A stretch of DNA of 41,422 nucleotides from CAZSLZ01 sp964607865. Its GTDB lineage: Bacteria; Vulcanimicrobiota; JAJTBE01; CAZSLZ01. The stretch is taken from positions 1-41,422 of the forward strand of contig CAZSLZ010000008.1 of NCBI GenBank assembly GCA_964607865.1, in the 5' to 3' direction. A model generated the notes under the pieces. It was not told where the DNA came from. It saw only the letters and a list, made by a program, of their open reading frames with translations, and ran no database searches. The position numbers were made by a program, and so were the translations under genes. This document shows positions 7,117 to 15,115 of the stretch, piece after piece (the first letter of the stretch is position 1; each line of letters starts with the position of its first letter).

Positions 7117-8391
7117 ATGAAGATAACAGAAAAAATAGGGGAACCTTTTAAAAAGCTTTTTGCAATGCCCTGGCTGGCAAAAATGGTTTTGTTCTTATCT
7201 ATTATGGGGCCGGGGCTTATCACGGCCAATGTAGATAACGATGCCAACGGCATCGCCACCTATTCGGTGGCGGGGGCAAGTTTTGGCTATTCTATGATAT
7301 GGGTTCTATTCGTGGTGGTTTTTTTTCAGGGCCTGGTTCAGGAAATGACTGCCCGGCTGGGATGCATTACCGGCAAGGGCTTGTCGGACCTGATCAGAGA
7401 AAACTTCGGGGTAAAGGTTACTGTTTACCTCATGTTTATCCTTTTTCTGGCAAATTTTGCCAACGTTATAGGCAATTTTGCAGGTATCGCCGCCGGTGCT
7501 GAATTGTTTAATATTCCCCGTTTTGTGTCAATTCCACTGGGGGCTTTGTTTGTATGGTTCCTTGTGGTAAAAGGATCCTATGAACGAACTGAAAAAATTT
7601 TTCTGTGGGCATGCCTTATCTACCTCACCTACATCGCATCGGGCCTTATGGCGAAACCCGACTGGGGAAAAATCGCAGATTCCACTATTCATCCCCAGGT
7701 AAGTTTTGACAGAAACTACATCTATATGGTAATCGCCATAGTGGGAAGCACCATCGCCCCCTGGATGCAATTTTTTCAGCAGTCCGCCATTAGAGATAAA
7801 CAGGTGGATGAAAAGAATTATGTTTATGTAAGATGGGATACATATATCGGTACCATCGCCATGGCTATAGTCAGTTTTTTTATTATAGTAGCCTGCGCCG
7901 CCACCCTCCACGTTCAGGGAATCAAGATTGAAAGCGCCGAACAGGCCGCTCTGGCGCTTGCCCCACTGGCAGGCAAATATGCCAGTATCCTCTTCGGGGT
8001 GGGGCTTCTTAACGCAGCAATTTTTTCCACAGCTATCATTCCCATTTCCACCTCCTACGCCATCTGCGAATCATTTGGCTGGGAATCAGGAATGGGAAAA
8101 AGCTTCAAGGAAGCTCCGGTTTTTCTGGGTATCTATACCTTCATGATTGTGGCAGGCTCTTTTATTCTTATGATACCGGGAATACCCCTTATTCCCATTA
8201 TGGTTCTTTCCCAGGCGTTAAATGGAATTCTGCTGCCATTCATTCTTATTATTATTATGAAACTGATTAACGATAAAAGGCTGATGGGCAAATGGACCAA
8301 CTCGCTGGTTTTTAATATTCTTGCCTGGATCACCACTATCGTTATTTCTATTCTTTCCGTCATCCTCATTGTTATGACTTTTCAGGCATAA
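7117..8391 (+). CDS. Nramp-family divalent metal transporter, divergent clade
   Basis: A 424-residue membrane protein with about eleven hydrophobic segments and the Nramp landmarks. TM1 is GPGLITANVDNDANGIATYS; the usual DPGN site is replaced by DNDANG. TM6 is GSTIAPWMQFFQQSA; the usual MPH is replaced by APW (Ala at about residue 214), so the sulfur ligand typical of Mn/Fe carriers is missing. Similar changes occur in Nramp-related magnesium transporters (NRMT), which suggests Mg2+ or another non-thiophilic ion, although many uncharacterised relatives exist. The ribosome site is weak (ACTAAG). A repeat-filled gap separates it from the gene before. Family is certain, substrate is not. Confidence 0.88.
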   Translation: MKITEKIGEPFKKLFAMPWLAKMVLFLSIMGPGLITANVDNDANGIATYSVAGASFGYSMIWVLFVVVFFQGLVQEMTARLGCITGKGLSDLIRENFGVKVTVYLMFILFLANFANVIGNFAGIAAGAELFNIPRFVSIPLGALFVWFLVVKGSYERTEKIFLWACLIYLTYIASGLMAKPDWGKIADSTIHPQVSFDRNYIYMVIAIVGSTIAPWMQFFQQSAIRDKQVDEKNYVYVRWDTYIGTIAMAIVSFFIIVACAATLHVQGIKIESAEQAALALAPLAGKYASILFGVGLLNAAIFSTAIIPISTSYAICESFGWESGMGKSFKEAPVFLGIYTFMIVAGSFILMIPGIPLIPIMVLSQALNGILLPFILIIIMKLINDKRLMGKWTNSLVFNILAWITTIVISILSVILIVMTFQA

Positions 8392-8494
8392 CCTGTAGAA
8401 TATTTATCTTTATAAACTGTTAATGTTCAAAATTTAAAATGAACAAAGGTTATGATTCATTAAGTGGCAAATAAATTATTGAGGTATTGATATT

Positions 8495-9406
8495 ATGAAA
8501 ACGTCTCCGTTGAACCTGATAAAAGTTTCGGTGATTCAAAGCAGAATAAAGGGTTATGATAAAGAGCACAACATAAACCGGCACCTGAAATTGATTCACA
8601 GAGCGGTAAAAGAATACTATTCGGACTTTGTATTATTGCCCAACTATGCTTTTCAGGATGAAATAGAAAAATTGCCGGGCAAAACCACCGCAAAACTGGA
8701 GAAAATTGCCCGGGAGCTGGAAATTCATATTATCGGGGGGATGAAAGAGATTGATGAGCGGGATAAAGTCTTCAATTCGGCATTTGTTATTACACCGGCG
8801 GGCAAAACCCAGCTGCTGCAGCGAAAAATTCATATTCCATATGCCGAGAAGAAAATTATAAAAGCTGCCCTGGAAATTAAAGCTTACGAAACCCCCCTTG
8901 CAAAAACAGGGTGTGTCATTGGAAACGATATTTTTTATCCCGAGGTTGCCCGCTGCCTGGCTCTGGTGGATGTAGAAATAATTTTCTTCCCTTCTTTCAT
9001 GGTGGGCAACAACGGCATCACAGCTATGGAATCCCTGGCACGGGCACGGGCAATAGAAAACCAGGTTTTTGTTGTCAATGCCAACGGAATACCTTATGAA
9101 ACAGCCAGAGTAAACCCCGATATTGAAGTGGGAAAAAGCGGAATTTATTCACCGTTCTTAAATAAGGTTGATATGATAAGAGGCAGTACCGGCGAGGAAA
9201 TAATAAATTATTCCCTGGATTTAAATGAGTTGAGAAAAATAAAGAAAAATATCAAAATGACCTCCCTGGATCATCATCAACTTGCCCATGAAAAGGAATT
9301 CAACATGCTGGCCACCCGCCGCCCCGAGGTATATTCTTACATTACGCGCCCCTATAAGAAAACACGGAAAAAAATCTATAACCTGGAAGGCCTGCTCAAA
9401 CCCTGA
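8495..9406 (+). CDS. Nitrilase-fold (carbon-nitrogen hydrolase) protein, probably inactive
   Basis: The 303-residue protein follows the nitrilase superfamily fold. Three regions line up with the catalytic Glu, Lys and Cys. The first reads FVLLPNYAF (Asn50 where Glu is expected after Pro). The second reads LQRKIHIPY (Lys111 kept). The third reads VIGNDIFYPE (Gly143 where the nucleophilic Cys is expected). Two of three catalytic residues are therefore missing, while the downstream AxxRAIENQVFVVNANG block is well kept. Active family members cut nitriles or amides by a Cys thioester; this one cannot do so by that route. TGAGGT precedes the ATG. It may be a ligand-binding or regulatory relative. 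Its N-terminus is basic and cytoplasmic. Confidence 0.85.
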   Translation: MKTSPLNLIKVSVIQSRIKGYDKEHNINRHLKLIHRAVKEYYSDFVLLPNYAFQDEIEKLPGKTTAKLEKIARELEIHIIGGMKEIDERDKVFNSAFVITPAGKTQLLQRKIHIPYAEKKIIKAALEIKAYETPLAKTGCVIGNDIFYPEVARCLALVDVEIIFFPSFMVGNNGITAMESLARARAIENQVFVVNANGIPYETARVNPDIEVGKSGIYSPFLNKVDMIRGSTGEEIINYSLDLNELRKIKKNIKMTSLDHHQLAHEKEFNMLATRRPEVYSYITRPYKKTRKKIYNLEGLLKP

Positions 9407-9471
9407 AAATTGATTGCCAATAATTTAATTCTGGTTTGAATAATTAATATCCATAAAATATTTGCCAGCTC

Positions 9472-9502
9472 ATAATAAACCCGGAAGGTTTTTGGGTTAT
9501 TA
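9472..9502. repeat. Inverted repeat between nitrilase-like and DUF4395 genes
   Basis: ATAATAAACCC pairs with GGGTTATTAT with one bulged A and a ten-base loop. No T-tract follows on either strand, so it may be an RNA hairpin or weak terminator. Confidence 0.45.
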
Positions 9503-9553
9503 TAAAGAAAACAATATATTACAATAAATTAATTTAAATAAGGGGGAACAGTT

Positions 9554-9997
9554 ATGGGTTTGTCATGTCCGATTGCATACGAAAAAATTGATGAAAATGT
9601 GGCAAGAATGAATGGAGTTCTGGCCTTCATAGTTGCCATTTTATTCATTTTTACAGGTTTGAAATGGCTGGCTTTTTTTCTGTTGGCGGATTTTGGGCTG
9701 AGAGCTTTCAAACAGGGCAAATTAAGCCCGTTGTGCTTTTTCAGTAAAACCATAATGAAACTGGCAAATAAGGAACCTTCACCAACAAATGCCGGGCCCA
9801 AATATTTTGCAGCCAGAATCGGCTTTGCTTTTTCCCTCATCATTTCAATCCTGGTGGTATTAAATTATCTGGGATACCAAAACTTCTTGTTCCCTGCATT
9901 AATTCTGGCTGGAATGCTGAGTTTCTTCGCCTTTCTTGAAGGTTTTTTCGGCTTTTGTGTTGCCTGTAAAATTTATCCTCTGGTTGTAAAACAATAA
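9554..9997 (+). CDS. DUF4395 family membrane protein
   Basis: A 147-residue protein with about four transmembrane segments. It matches the DUF4395 pattern: an N-terminal CP (MGLSCPIAYEKIDENVARMN), a paired-helix core and a C-terminal GFCVACKIYPL with a CxxC pair near the membrane face. The conserved cysteines suggest thiol redox or metal chemistry; related domains are sometimes found beside thioredoxin-like genes, but none is here. AAGGGGG is well placed before the ATG. The function of the family is not established. Confidence 0.82.
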   Translation: MGLSCPIAYEKIDENVARMNGVLAFIVAILFIFTGLKWLAFFLLADFGLRAFKQGKLSPLCFFSKTIMKLANKEPSPTNAGPKYFAARIGFAFSLIISILVVLNYLGYQNFLFPALILAGMLSFFAFLEGFFGFCVACKIYPLVVKQ

Positions 9998-10092
9998 GTC
10001 TTTATTGTCTGTTTTCAACTCATGTTGATTCTATGTTTACCCCTGGTAAATGTTGATAAAAAATTATTTATAAATACTTTCATTTTGATTAT

Positions 10093-10121
10093 TTGACATT
10101 TTCATAACAGGTTGGTATAAT
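10093..10121 (+). promoter_or_regulatory. Perfect consensus sigma-70-type promoter
   Basis: TTGACA at 10093-10098 and TATAAT at 10116-10121 are separated by exactly 17 bases. Both hexamers match the housekeeping consensus. It points at the pseudopilin gene, whose start is 54 bases past the -10 box. Confidence 0.88.
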
Positions 10122-10174
10122 ATAATAAAAAAATACTTTCTTCTGAATTACCGGATGAACAGAAGGAAAGAATA

Positions 10175-10651
10175 ATGATAAAAAAAGGTTTTACCCTTAT
10201 AGAATTGATGATTGTTATTGCAATCATTTCAATTCTTGCTTCAATTATCATACCCAATATTACCCAGGCAAGGCAAAGAGCCCAGCTTACCGCCTGCATA
10301 GAAAACATGAAAACCATGCAGGTGGCTATGAATATGTTTCTTGCCGACACTCCTTCCCAACCTCACGGGACACAAAATCACGCTTATATGGATAACAATT
10401 ATTCCCCTTTTTATCCCAATTATCTTTCTCAAATGCCTGTATGCCCTGCAAGCCCCTATGGCTACAACATGTGCCTGGCATTTGATGATAATAGCGAGGG
10501 AAATGTCTGCATCCATATTTACCATGACAATGGATGTGATCATCATCGCGACATCATGCTGAAAATTACCAATGGCAGCTGTGATTCGGGCCCTCATTAC
10601 CTTAATTGTTACGGAAACGAGGGCTGGTGCCCCGATGAATTGGGAATGTAA
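10175..10651 (+). CDS. Cysteine-rich type IV pilin-like protein (pseudopilin)
   Basis: The N-terminus is a class III signal: the leader MIKKG is cut before Phe, giving FTLIELMIVIAIISILASII with the conserved Glu5. A prepilin peptidase would cut and methylate it, and the helix would anchor it in the inner membrane or a pilus or type II secretion fibre. The C-terminal domain is short and has eight cysteines plus a His/Asp cluster (HDNGCDHHRD). No assembly ATPase, platform protein or peptidase gene is nearby, so it depends on machinery elsewhere. A consensus promoter lies directly upstream and AAGGAAAG precedes the ATG. It faces the convergent gene at 10655 across four bases. Confidence 0.92.
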   Translation: MIKKGFTLIELMIVIAIISILASIIIPNITQARQRAQLTACIENMKTMQVAMNMFLADTPSQPHGTQNHAYMDNNYSPFYPNYLSQMPVCPASPYGYNMCLAFDDNSEGNVCIHIYHDNGCDHHRDIMLKITNGSCDSGPHYLNCYGNEGWCPDELGM

Positions 10652-10654
10652 GGT

Positions 10655-11011
10655 TTAACCAAAGGCTTTGGCTATATGGTTAACCGTAAATGTACCCAGG
10701 GTTCCAGCTATGCTGGCAATTACCAGTGGCGCACCCAACCCGGTTAAAGCCCCTCCGATTATTTCCGGTGTAAACTCAGCATCAGCCAGGGAATCGGCAA
10801 GAGTTTTCTCCCGTAGATCCTGATTTCGGTCGGCGCCAAAATTCTGCATTAATATTCTGGTCTTCTTTGCCCGATCAAGATGGGTATCAGGAGAACGGGA
10901 AATATTCACATAATCGTTTGTATCGATTTGGTGAGTATTATCTTTCTTTAATTTGCCGGGGTTCGTTGAAGAAAAGTTTCCGGTAAAATTCCCTATTTTA
11001 CCCGTTTCCAT
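10655..11011 (-). CDS. Hypothetical protein with hydrophobic Gly-rich C-terminus
   Basis: This 118-residue product is not recognised. Residues 1-75 are polar and rich in Asn, Asp, Lys and Thr with no signal peptide. The last 40 (about 80-118) are hydrophobic and glycine-rich: IIGGALTGLGAPLVIASIAG. That tail could be a single membrane hairpin or a helix as in class II bacteriocin-like peptides, but no leader or processing genes are present. AAGGGGA precedes the ATG. It lies 18 bases after the stop of the secreted protein at 11030, so both are probably one transcript. Confidence 0.6.
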   Translation of the reverse strand: METGKIGNFTGNFSSTNPGKLKKDNTHQIDTNDYVNISRSPDTHLDRAKKTRILMQNFGADRNQDLREKTLADSLADAEFTPEIIGGALTGLGAPLVIASIAGTLGTFTVNHIAKAFG

Positions 11012-11029
11012 AAATAAGTCCCCTTGAAA

Positions 11030-11686
11030 TTACTGGGTCTTGCCGAAAGACACATTCCATTTTCCACTGGCCTTGATTTGAACTATATAGGTTCCTTCAG
11101 CAGGAATATTAACAGTTGTGCTGTCGGTAAAATGGCCCACCGAATTTGCCAGCTCAGCCACTCTTCTTCCCCTGCTGTCAATCAGATAAGCAGAGAAGTT
11201 TCTTCCACCCTTATGGCCCACAGTAAAAAGGTATTTTCCCTCTTCCAGTTTGAAGGTGGGGGTAGCATCCATAGTGTTGGTTTCGCCGGAAAATTCATTT
11301 TCACCCTCTTTGGCGGCTATGGTAGAAAAAACACTGGCCACCCATTCGCCGTCAGCTTCGGTAGCTTCCATATATCTTTTTACTTTGATATTCTCTTCTT
11401 CGGCATCAGCGGGTTTATTTACGGCAACCACTTTTCTGCCTTTGAAGGGGCCCACGCCAGATGCCAAAACATCAGTAACAACGCCAGCTTCATTTTTGAC
11501 AACGAAATTAAACTTGCTGAAACCCTTGTTGTTGATTTCAAAAAGATAAAGCCCCGGGGGCAAACGAAACACCTTGGTTCTGGATTTTCCTGACATTTTG
11601 AAGGGGTTGGCAAAAACTGAAACGGTTAAAACCGCTATAAGCAGCCCTATGATAATCAAGGTTTTAAAATGAGTTGTTTTTCTCAT
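11030..11686 (-). CDS. Secreted protein with a duplicated beta-sandwich-like domain
   Basis: The N-terminus has a type I signal peptide (a basic MRKTTHFK, a hydrophobic run LIIIGLLIAVLTV, cleavage near VFA-NP). The mature protein holds two similar units, at about residues 35-105 and 135-215. Unit one contains GLYLFEINNKGFSKFNFVV and unit two contains GKYLFTVGHKGGRNFSAYL; each is followed by a similar Val-rich strand segment. The second ends in KASGKWNVSFGK. The pattern resembles pre-peptidase C-terminal-like beta domains, but the match is by eye only. AGGAGG precedes the start; a GTG at 11689 is an alternative. Role unknown, probably an envelope or surface protein. Confidence 0.72.
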   Translation of the reverse strand: MRKTTHFKTLIIIGLLIAVLTVSVFANPFKMSGKSRTKVFRLPPGLYLFEINNKGFSKFNFVVKNEAGVVTDVLASGVGPFKGRKVVAVNKPADAEEENIKVKRYMEATEADGEWVASVFSTIAAKEGENEFSGETNTMDATPTFKLEEGKYLFTVGHKGGRNFSAYLIDSRGRRVAELANSVGHFTDSTTVNIPAEGTYIVQIKASGKWNVSFGKTQ

Positions 11687-11935
11687 CACTTCTACATCCT
11701 CCTGGTTCTTTTTTTATACAGTATATTTCTTGGTTTTATACATTTTTCCCTTGTAAGAACTTCTGTATTTATTTTACCTCTCATATAAGCAATAATTCAA
11801 TGACCTATTGTTAATAAAATGTTAATTTAATCATTGTTAATTCATATATTGTGAAGGATATATCAATCTAACCATGGAATAAAATCAGGGGTCAGTTTAC
11901 TGGCTTTTTTTGTAAAAAAACTTAAGAGTAGGGCT

Positions 11936-12673
11936 ATGAAAGAAAACCCTGAAAAAGGAAGAATTTTTGGGCTGAATATCCACCGGGTAACTCTGGATGA
12001 AACCATGGAGTTGATAGATAACATGGTAAAACAGGGCGGGGCCCATCTGGTGGTAACCCTGGGAGTGGAAATGATAATGAGGGCACAAAACGACCCGGAA
12101 TTTGCCAATATCGTAAATGAAGCTTCCCTGGTGGTTCCCGATTCGGTGGGAGTACTATGGAGCTGTAAAAAAGGCGGGTTTGCCCTGAAAGAAAGAGTGC
12201 CCGGCGTGGACATCCTTTATTCTTCCGCCCGAAACCGGGAAAAGTACCCCTGGAAAGTCTTCTTCCTGGGGGCAAAACCTGGAACAGCTGAAAGAGCCAA
12301 AGAAAAAATAGAAAAGGAATTTCCGGGTTATCAAGTGGTGGGAACCCATCATGGCTATTTCAGGGAAGACAGGGAAGTCATTGACATAATCCGGGATGCC
12401 AACCCCGATATCTTATTTATTGCCTTGGGTTCGCCTTTTCAGGAAAAATGGTTTATGAAAAACCGCCACCAGTTGGGCGATATAGTTGCCCTGGGAGTGG
12501 GGGGCAGCCTGGATGTGGTATCAGGCGAGGCCCGTAGAGCTCCTGTTTTTTTCCAGAAAATGGGGCTGGAATGGTTCTACAGGCTGGTTACACAACCGGC
12601 GCGTTTTAAAAGAATGCTGGTACTGCCAGCTTTTGCAATCAAGGTTTTAATTGAAGGGACTGACAATAAATGA
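11936..12673 (+). CDS. WecG/TagA/CpsF-family glycosyltransferase
   Basis: A 245-residue enzyme of the WecG/TagA family (GT26), which moves N-acetylmannosamine or a related sugar onto lipid-linked GlcNAc during surface polysaccharide or teichoic acid synthesis. The family blocks are all present: VVTLGVEMIMRAQND, ASLVVPDSVGVLW, the RVPGVDIL acidic motif, FFLGAKPGTAERAKEKIEK, and the late ALGSPFQEKW and ALGVGGSLDVVSGEARRAP. It is cytoplasmic with a membrane-associating C-terminus. Its stop overlaps the next start as ATGA, so it is coupled to the sugar nucleotidyltransferase. The exact sugar is unknown. Confidence 0.92.
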   Translation: MKENPEKGRIFGLNIHRVTLDETMELIDNMVKQGGAHLVVTLGVEMIMRAQNDPEFANIVNEASLVVPDSVGVLWSCKKGGFALKERVPGVDILYSSARNREKYPWKVFFLGAKPGTAERAKEKIEKEFPGYQVVGTHHGYFREDREVIDIIRDANPDILFIALGSPFQEKWFMKNRHQLGDIVALGVGGSLDVVSGEARRAPVFFQKMGLEWFYRLVTQPARFKRMLVLPAFAIKVLIEGTDNK

Positions 12674-13758
12674 AAGCAATGATTCTGGCAGCCGGCGGCG
12701 GCACCCGGTTGTATCCACTTACTTTTTCTCTGCCCAAACCCATGGCTCCGGTGATGAACCGTCCGGTTATGGAACATATCATCGAACACCTGAAACAACA
12801 CAATTTTAATGAAATCATGGTTAATTTGCATAATTTTCCCCATTCCATAGAAAACTATTTTAAAAATGGCAAGGATTTCGGGGTCAGAATGAAATATTCC
12901 CATGAAACCGAATTGCTGGGAACTGCCGGAGGGGTAAAAAAGGTAGAACGGTTTTTTGACGACACTTTTCTGGTTACCGGTGGCGATGACCTCCATGATA
13001 TTGACCTCACAGCACTGGTAAATTTTCATAAGGAAAAAAATGCCCTTGCCACTATCGGGCTTTCCCCGGTAGAACAAGTCCAGCATTACGGTGTGGTTGT
13101 AACCGATAACGAAGGTAAAATCCTTGAATTTCAGGAAAAACCCGACCCAGAAGAAGCAAAAAGTAAATGGGTAAACAATGGCCTGTATATCTTCGAACCC
13201 CAGGTTCTGGAGATGATCCCCCCAAATACTTTTTACGATTTCGGGTCCGAGTTGTTCCCCCTGCTGAAAGAACAGGGCGCTCCCTTCTATGGCTTCAAAA
13301 CCCATGACTACTGGAAAGACATAGGTAACCTGGTGGAATATCGAAAAGCACATTTTGACTGCCTTAAAAATAAAGTTTGTGTCAATTTCCCCGGCGAGGA
13401 AATCCGGCCGGATATCTGGGTGGAAGAAGATGTGGACCTGCCTGAAGATATCGAAATTAAACCTCCGGTTCTAATCGGAAAACAATGCAAATTCGGCAAA
13501 AATGTAAAACTGCACGGCCCACTGGTCATGGGTAAATATAATGTCATTGATGACAATACAAAAGTTATAAGATCTATTATGTGGGATTTCAACCATATCA
13601 GGAAAAACTCAAGAATTGTCGATTGCCTTATTGGCGACGAATGTATGCTGGATGGCGGGTCCGACTACGAAGAAACGGTGCTGGGCAGTGAAATGAAATA
13701 TGTTTTTAATGACTATTTCAGGCATAAAAGAATGGTGGTAAGCTGTAAAAACAGCTGA
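12670..13758 (+). CDS. Sugar nucleotidyltransferase with C-terminal left-handed beta-helix
   Basis: The N-terminal 230 residues form a nucleotidyltransferase of the NDP-sugar pyrophosphorylase family: LAAGGGTRLYPLTFSLPKPM (nucleotide-binding loop and catalytic Lys), GTAGGVKK, VTGGDDLHDIDL (metal aspartates), EFQEKP and NNGLYIFEP. From about residue 255 there are hexapeptide-type turns (VLIGKQCKFGKNVKLHGPLV), a trimerisation helix. It makes NDP-sugars from sugar phosphate and NTP; sequence does not settle GDP-mannose versus dTDP- or UDP-glucose, and the bacterial GMP-type enzymes of about 360 residues fit best in length. It overlaps the glycosyltransferase by four bases, so the two probably supply the same surface glycan. 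Confidence 0.88.
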   Translation: MKAMILAAGGGTRLYPLTFSLPKPMAPVMNRPVMEHIIEHLKQHNFNEIMVNLHNFPHSIENYFKNGKDFGVRMKYSHETELLGTAGGVKKVERFFDDTFLVTGGDDLHDIDLTALVNFHKEKNALATIGLSPVEQVQHYGVVVTDNEGKILEFQEKPDPEEAKSKWVNNGLYIFEPQVLEMIPPNTFYDFGSELFPLLKEQGAPFYGFKTHDYWKDIGNLVEYRKAHFDCLKNKVCVNFPGEEIRPDIWVEEDVDLPEDIEIKPPVLIGKQCKFGKNVKLHGPLVMGKYNVIDDNTKVIRSIMWDFNHIRKNSRIVDCLIGDECMLDGGSDYEETVLGSEMKYVFNDYFRHKRMVVSCKNS

Positions 13759-13770
13759 ACTCGTTCAACT

Positions 13771-14628
13771 TCAGTCTTTCCAGTAGAATATTTTCAGGCG
13801 AATCCGGTTATCCTGGGATTTTTCAGCCATAATCAGAGTTTTTTTGCTCGCTTTTTCCAGATAAAGGCTCAGGGTATCTTCTCCGCCGGCGCCGGACCCG
13901 GGCACGTACCAGCCCTGGTCTTTCATTTTCCGTTCATAGTAATCAATAACCGATTCCAGGCTTACATTTCCCAGGGTATTAGTGCTATAAAAAAAGTTCA
14001 TAGGCAGTTTTTCATATTTATCCTGAATCACCATGGATGGGGACATCTTGTAACCCGGATAAATGGGAATATCTTCATAAAGAGTTTCGGGTTTTTTTTC
14101 CAGTTTTTCCTTTCCCGGCGGCAAAAAACTGTTTTTCCCGGTATCGGGCCCTGTATTTGGGGTATCTGCCTTTTCCGGGGCAGGGAAGAGTTTCCGGGGG
14201 TTGTAATTCTCCAGCTTTTCTACTGTGAATCCGTCTATCCACCACAAATTATTGCTTTTGGCCAGGGTGGATTTAATCTTATATACCCCTTCTTCTTCCT
14301 TATTGTCAAAATTATCAACCGATTTTATTACAGCCTGAACCACAGCCCGGTTATCCTTTTTTTCAACAAGCTCGTTTTCCAGCAATTCCAGGCTTACATT
14401 GCTGGCCCATACCCTTTTATACCAGTCTTCATAAGCTGTCTTCCTATTGGCTCTTTCAGTCCTTAAACTATAAGCATCCCTGAACTTTTTTCCGCTGATG
14501 CAGCTATAATAATAAGCCAGGCATTTTACCGGGTCAGTCTGCTCCAGGGTTTTTCCCGCCATTACAATGGTTGGTGAAATTACTATCAATATAGAACATG
14601 AAATTATAAATAAAAAATTCTTTTTCAT
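13771..14628 (-). CDS. Secreted protein of unknown function, two-domain
   Basis: Not recognised. Starting at the third of three consecutive ATGs (14628), GGGGA lies 6 bases upstream and the product begins with a clean signal peptide: MKKNFLFIISCSILIVIS, cut near VMA-GK. The first domain, about residues 35-150, contains PVKCLAYYYSCISGKKFRDA and looks like an NTF2-like or DUF4878-type alpha-beta fold. A Pro/Lys-rich linker follows (about 155-185). The second domain contains EDIPIYPGYK and VIDYYERKMKDQGWYV, a pattern seen in small secreted domains that follow lipoprotein anchors. It is convergent with the nucleotidyltransferase and may be exported to the periplasm. Confidence 0.72.
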   Translation of the reverse strand: MKKNFLFIISCSILIVISPTIVMAGKTLEQTDPVKCLAYYYSCISGKKFRDAYSLRTERANRKTAYEDWYKRVWASNVSLELLENELVEKKDNRAVVQAVIKSVDNFDNKEEEGVYKIKSTLAKSNNLWWIDGFTVEKLENYNPRKLFPAPEKADTPNTGPDTGKNSFLPPGKEKLEKKPETLYEDIPIYPGYKMSPSMVIQDKYEKLPMNFFYSTNTLGNVSLESVIDYYERKMKDQGWYVPGSGAGGEDTLSLYLEKASKKTLIMAEKSQDNRIRLKIFYWKD

Positions 14629-14768
14629 CATCATTCCCCATTTCTTTTCCATGTAACAGTTTAAATCTCTAATCGGTTTTTCCTACTGAATTATGTTACT
14701 CAAAAAATAAAGGCAATTTTCAGGAAAAAAAACGAAAAAGATAAATATAATTTTTGGGGAGGATGTTT

Positions 14769-15005
14769 ATGAAAAAGTCAGTGGGTGTTTATTTTCTTTC
14801 ATTAATAACTATTCTTATATTATGCCAGGGTTTTCTGCCGGTTTTAGCAAGCCCCAGGAAACCCGATTATTGCTTTGCTCAAAAATATTCAGCAGGGGAA
14901 GTTTACGAAAACCCCGACAAGGCAAAAGAATTTCTAACAGTAGTTTCGCATTATGAAAAAAAATATTTTTTTCATAATGCGAAACTACTGCCCGATCTAA
15001 ACTGA
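14769..15005 (+). pseudogene. Short secreted ORF, probably truncated by a hairpin and repeat
   Basis: GGGGAGG and an ATG at 14769 start a product with a good signal peptide (MKKSVGVYFLSLITILILCQ) and about 30 further residues. The last 22 residues, VVSHYEKKYFFHNAKLL and following, are encoded by the inverted repeat at 14938-14990 and by the start of the intergenic repeat at 14994. This suggests that a longer secreted gene was cut off here, or that the ORF is fortuitous. Because of the inverted repeat, the opposite strand encodes almost the same peptide. I treat it as a gene remnant. Confidence 0.5.
14938..14990. repeat. Perfect 25-bp inverted repeat with 3-base loop
   Basis: CAGTAGTTTCGCATTATG and seven A residues are mirrored exactly, around ATA, by seven T residues and CATAATGCGAAACTACTG. 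The stem of 25 bp is the longest in the window. It is not followed by a normal T-tract. It directly abuts a copy of the intergenic repeat, so it may be part of a mobile repeat. Confidence 0.9.
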
Positions 15006-15050
15006 GATTGCCACGCCTCTTTGAGGCTCTCAATGGCAAATTTGAGATTC
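14994..15050 (+). repeat. Intergenic repeat, partial copy
   Basis: GATCTAAACTGAGATTGCCA corresponds to the module at 358-384 (inverted) and about 6930-6957. It continues with CGCCTCTTTGAGGCTCTCAA, a small hairpin, and does not contain the GTGATGACGAA part. Confidence 0.6.
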
Positions 15051-15064
15051 TTTTAGAAAATCTA

Positions 15065-15095
15065 AAAGGAGCCATCCTTTTGGGACAGCTCCATT
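15065..15095 (-). terminator. Terminator of the gcv operon, GGGGCTGTCC family
   Basis: Read on the minus strand: GGAGCTGTCC, AAAA loop, GGATGGCTCC, then TTTTAGATTTTC. It lies about 20 bases after the gcvPB stop. Confidence 0.8.
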
Positions 15096-15115
15096 ATTAT
15101 TTTAAAACCTTTTTT

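Noticed and set aside
14815..15075. Minus-strand frame sharing the peptide VVSHYEK and FFHNAKLL with the plus strand
   Set aside because: The shared peptide is explained by the perfect inverted repeat at 14938-14990, not by a second gene.
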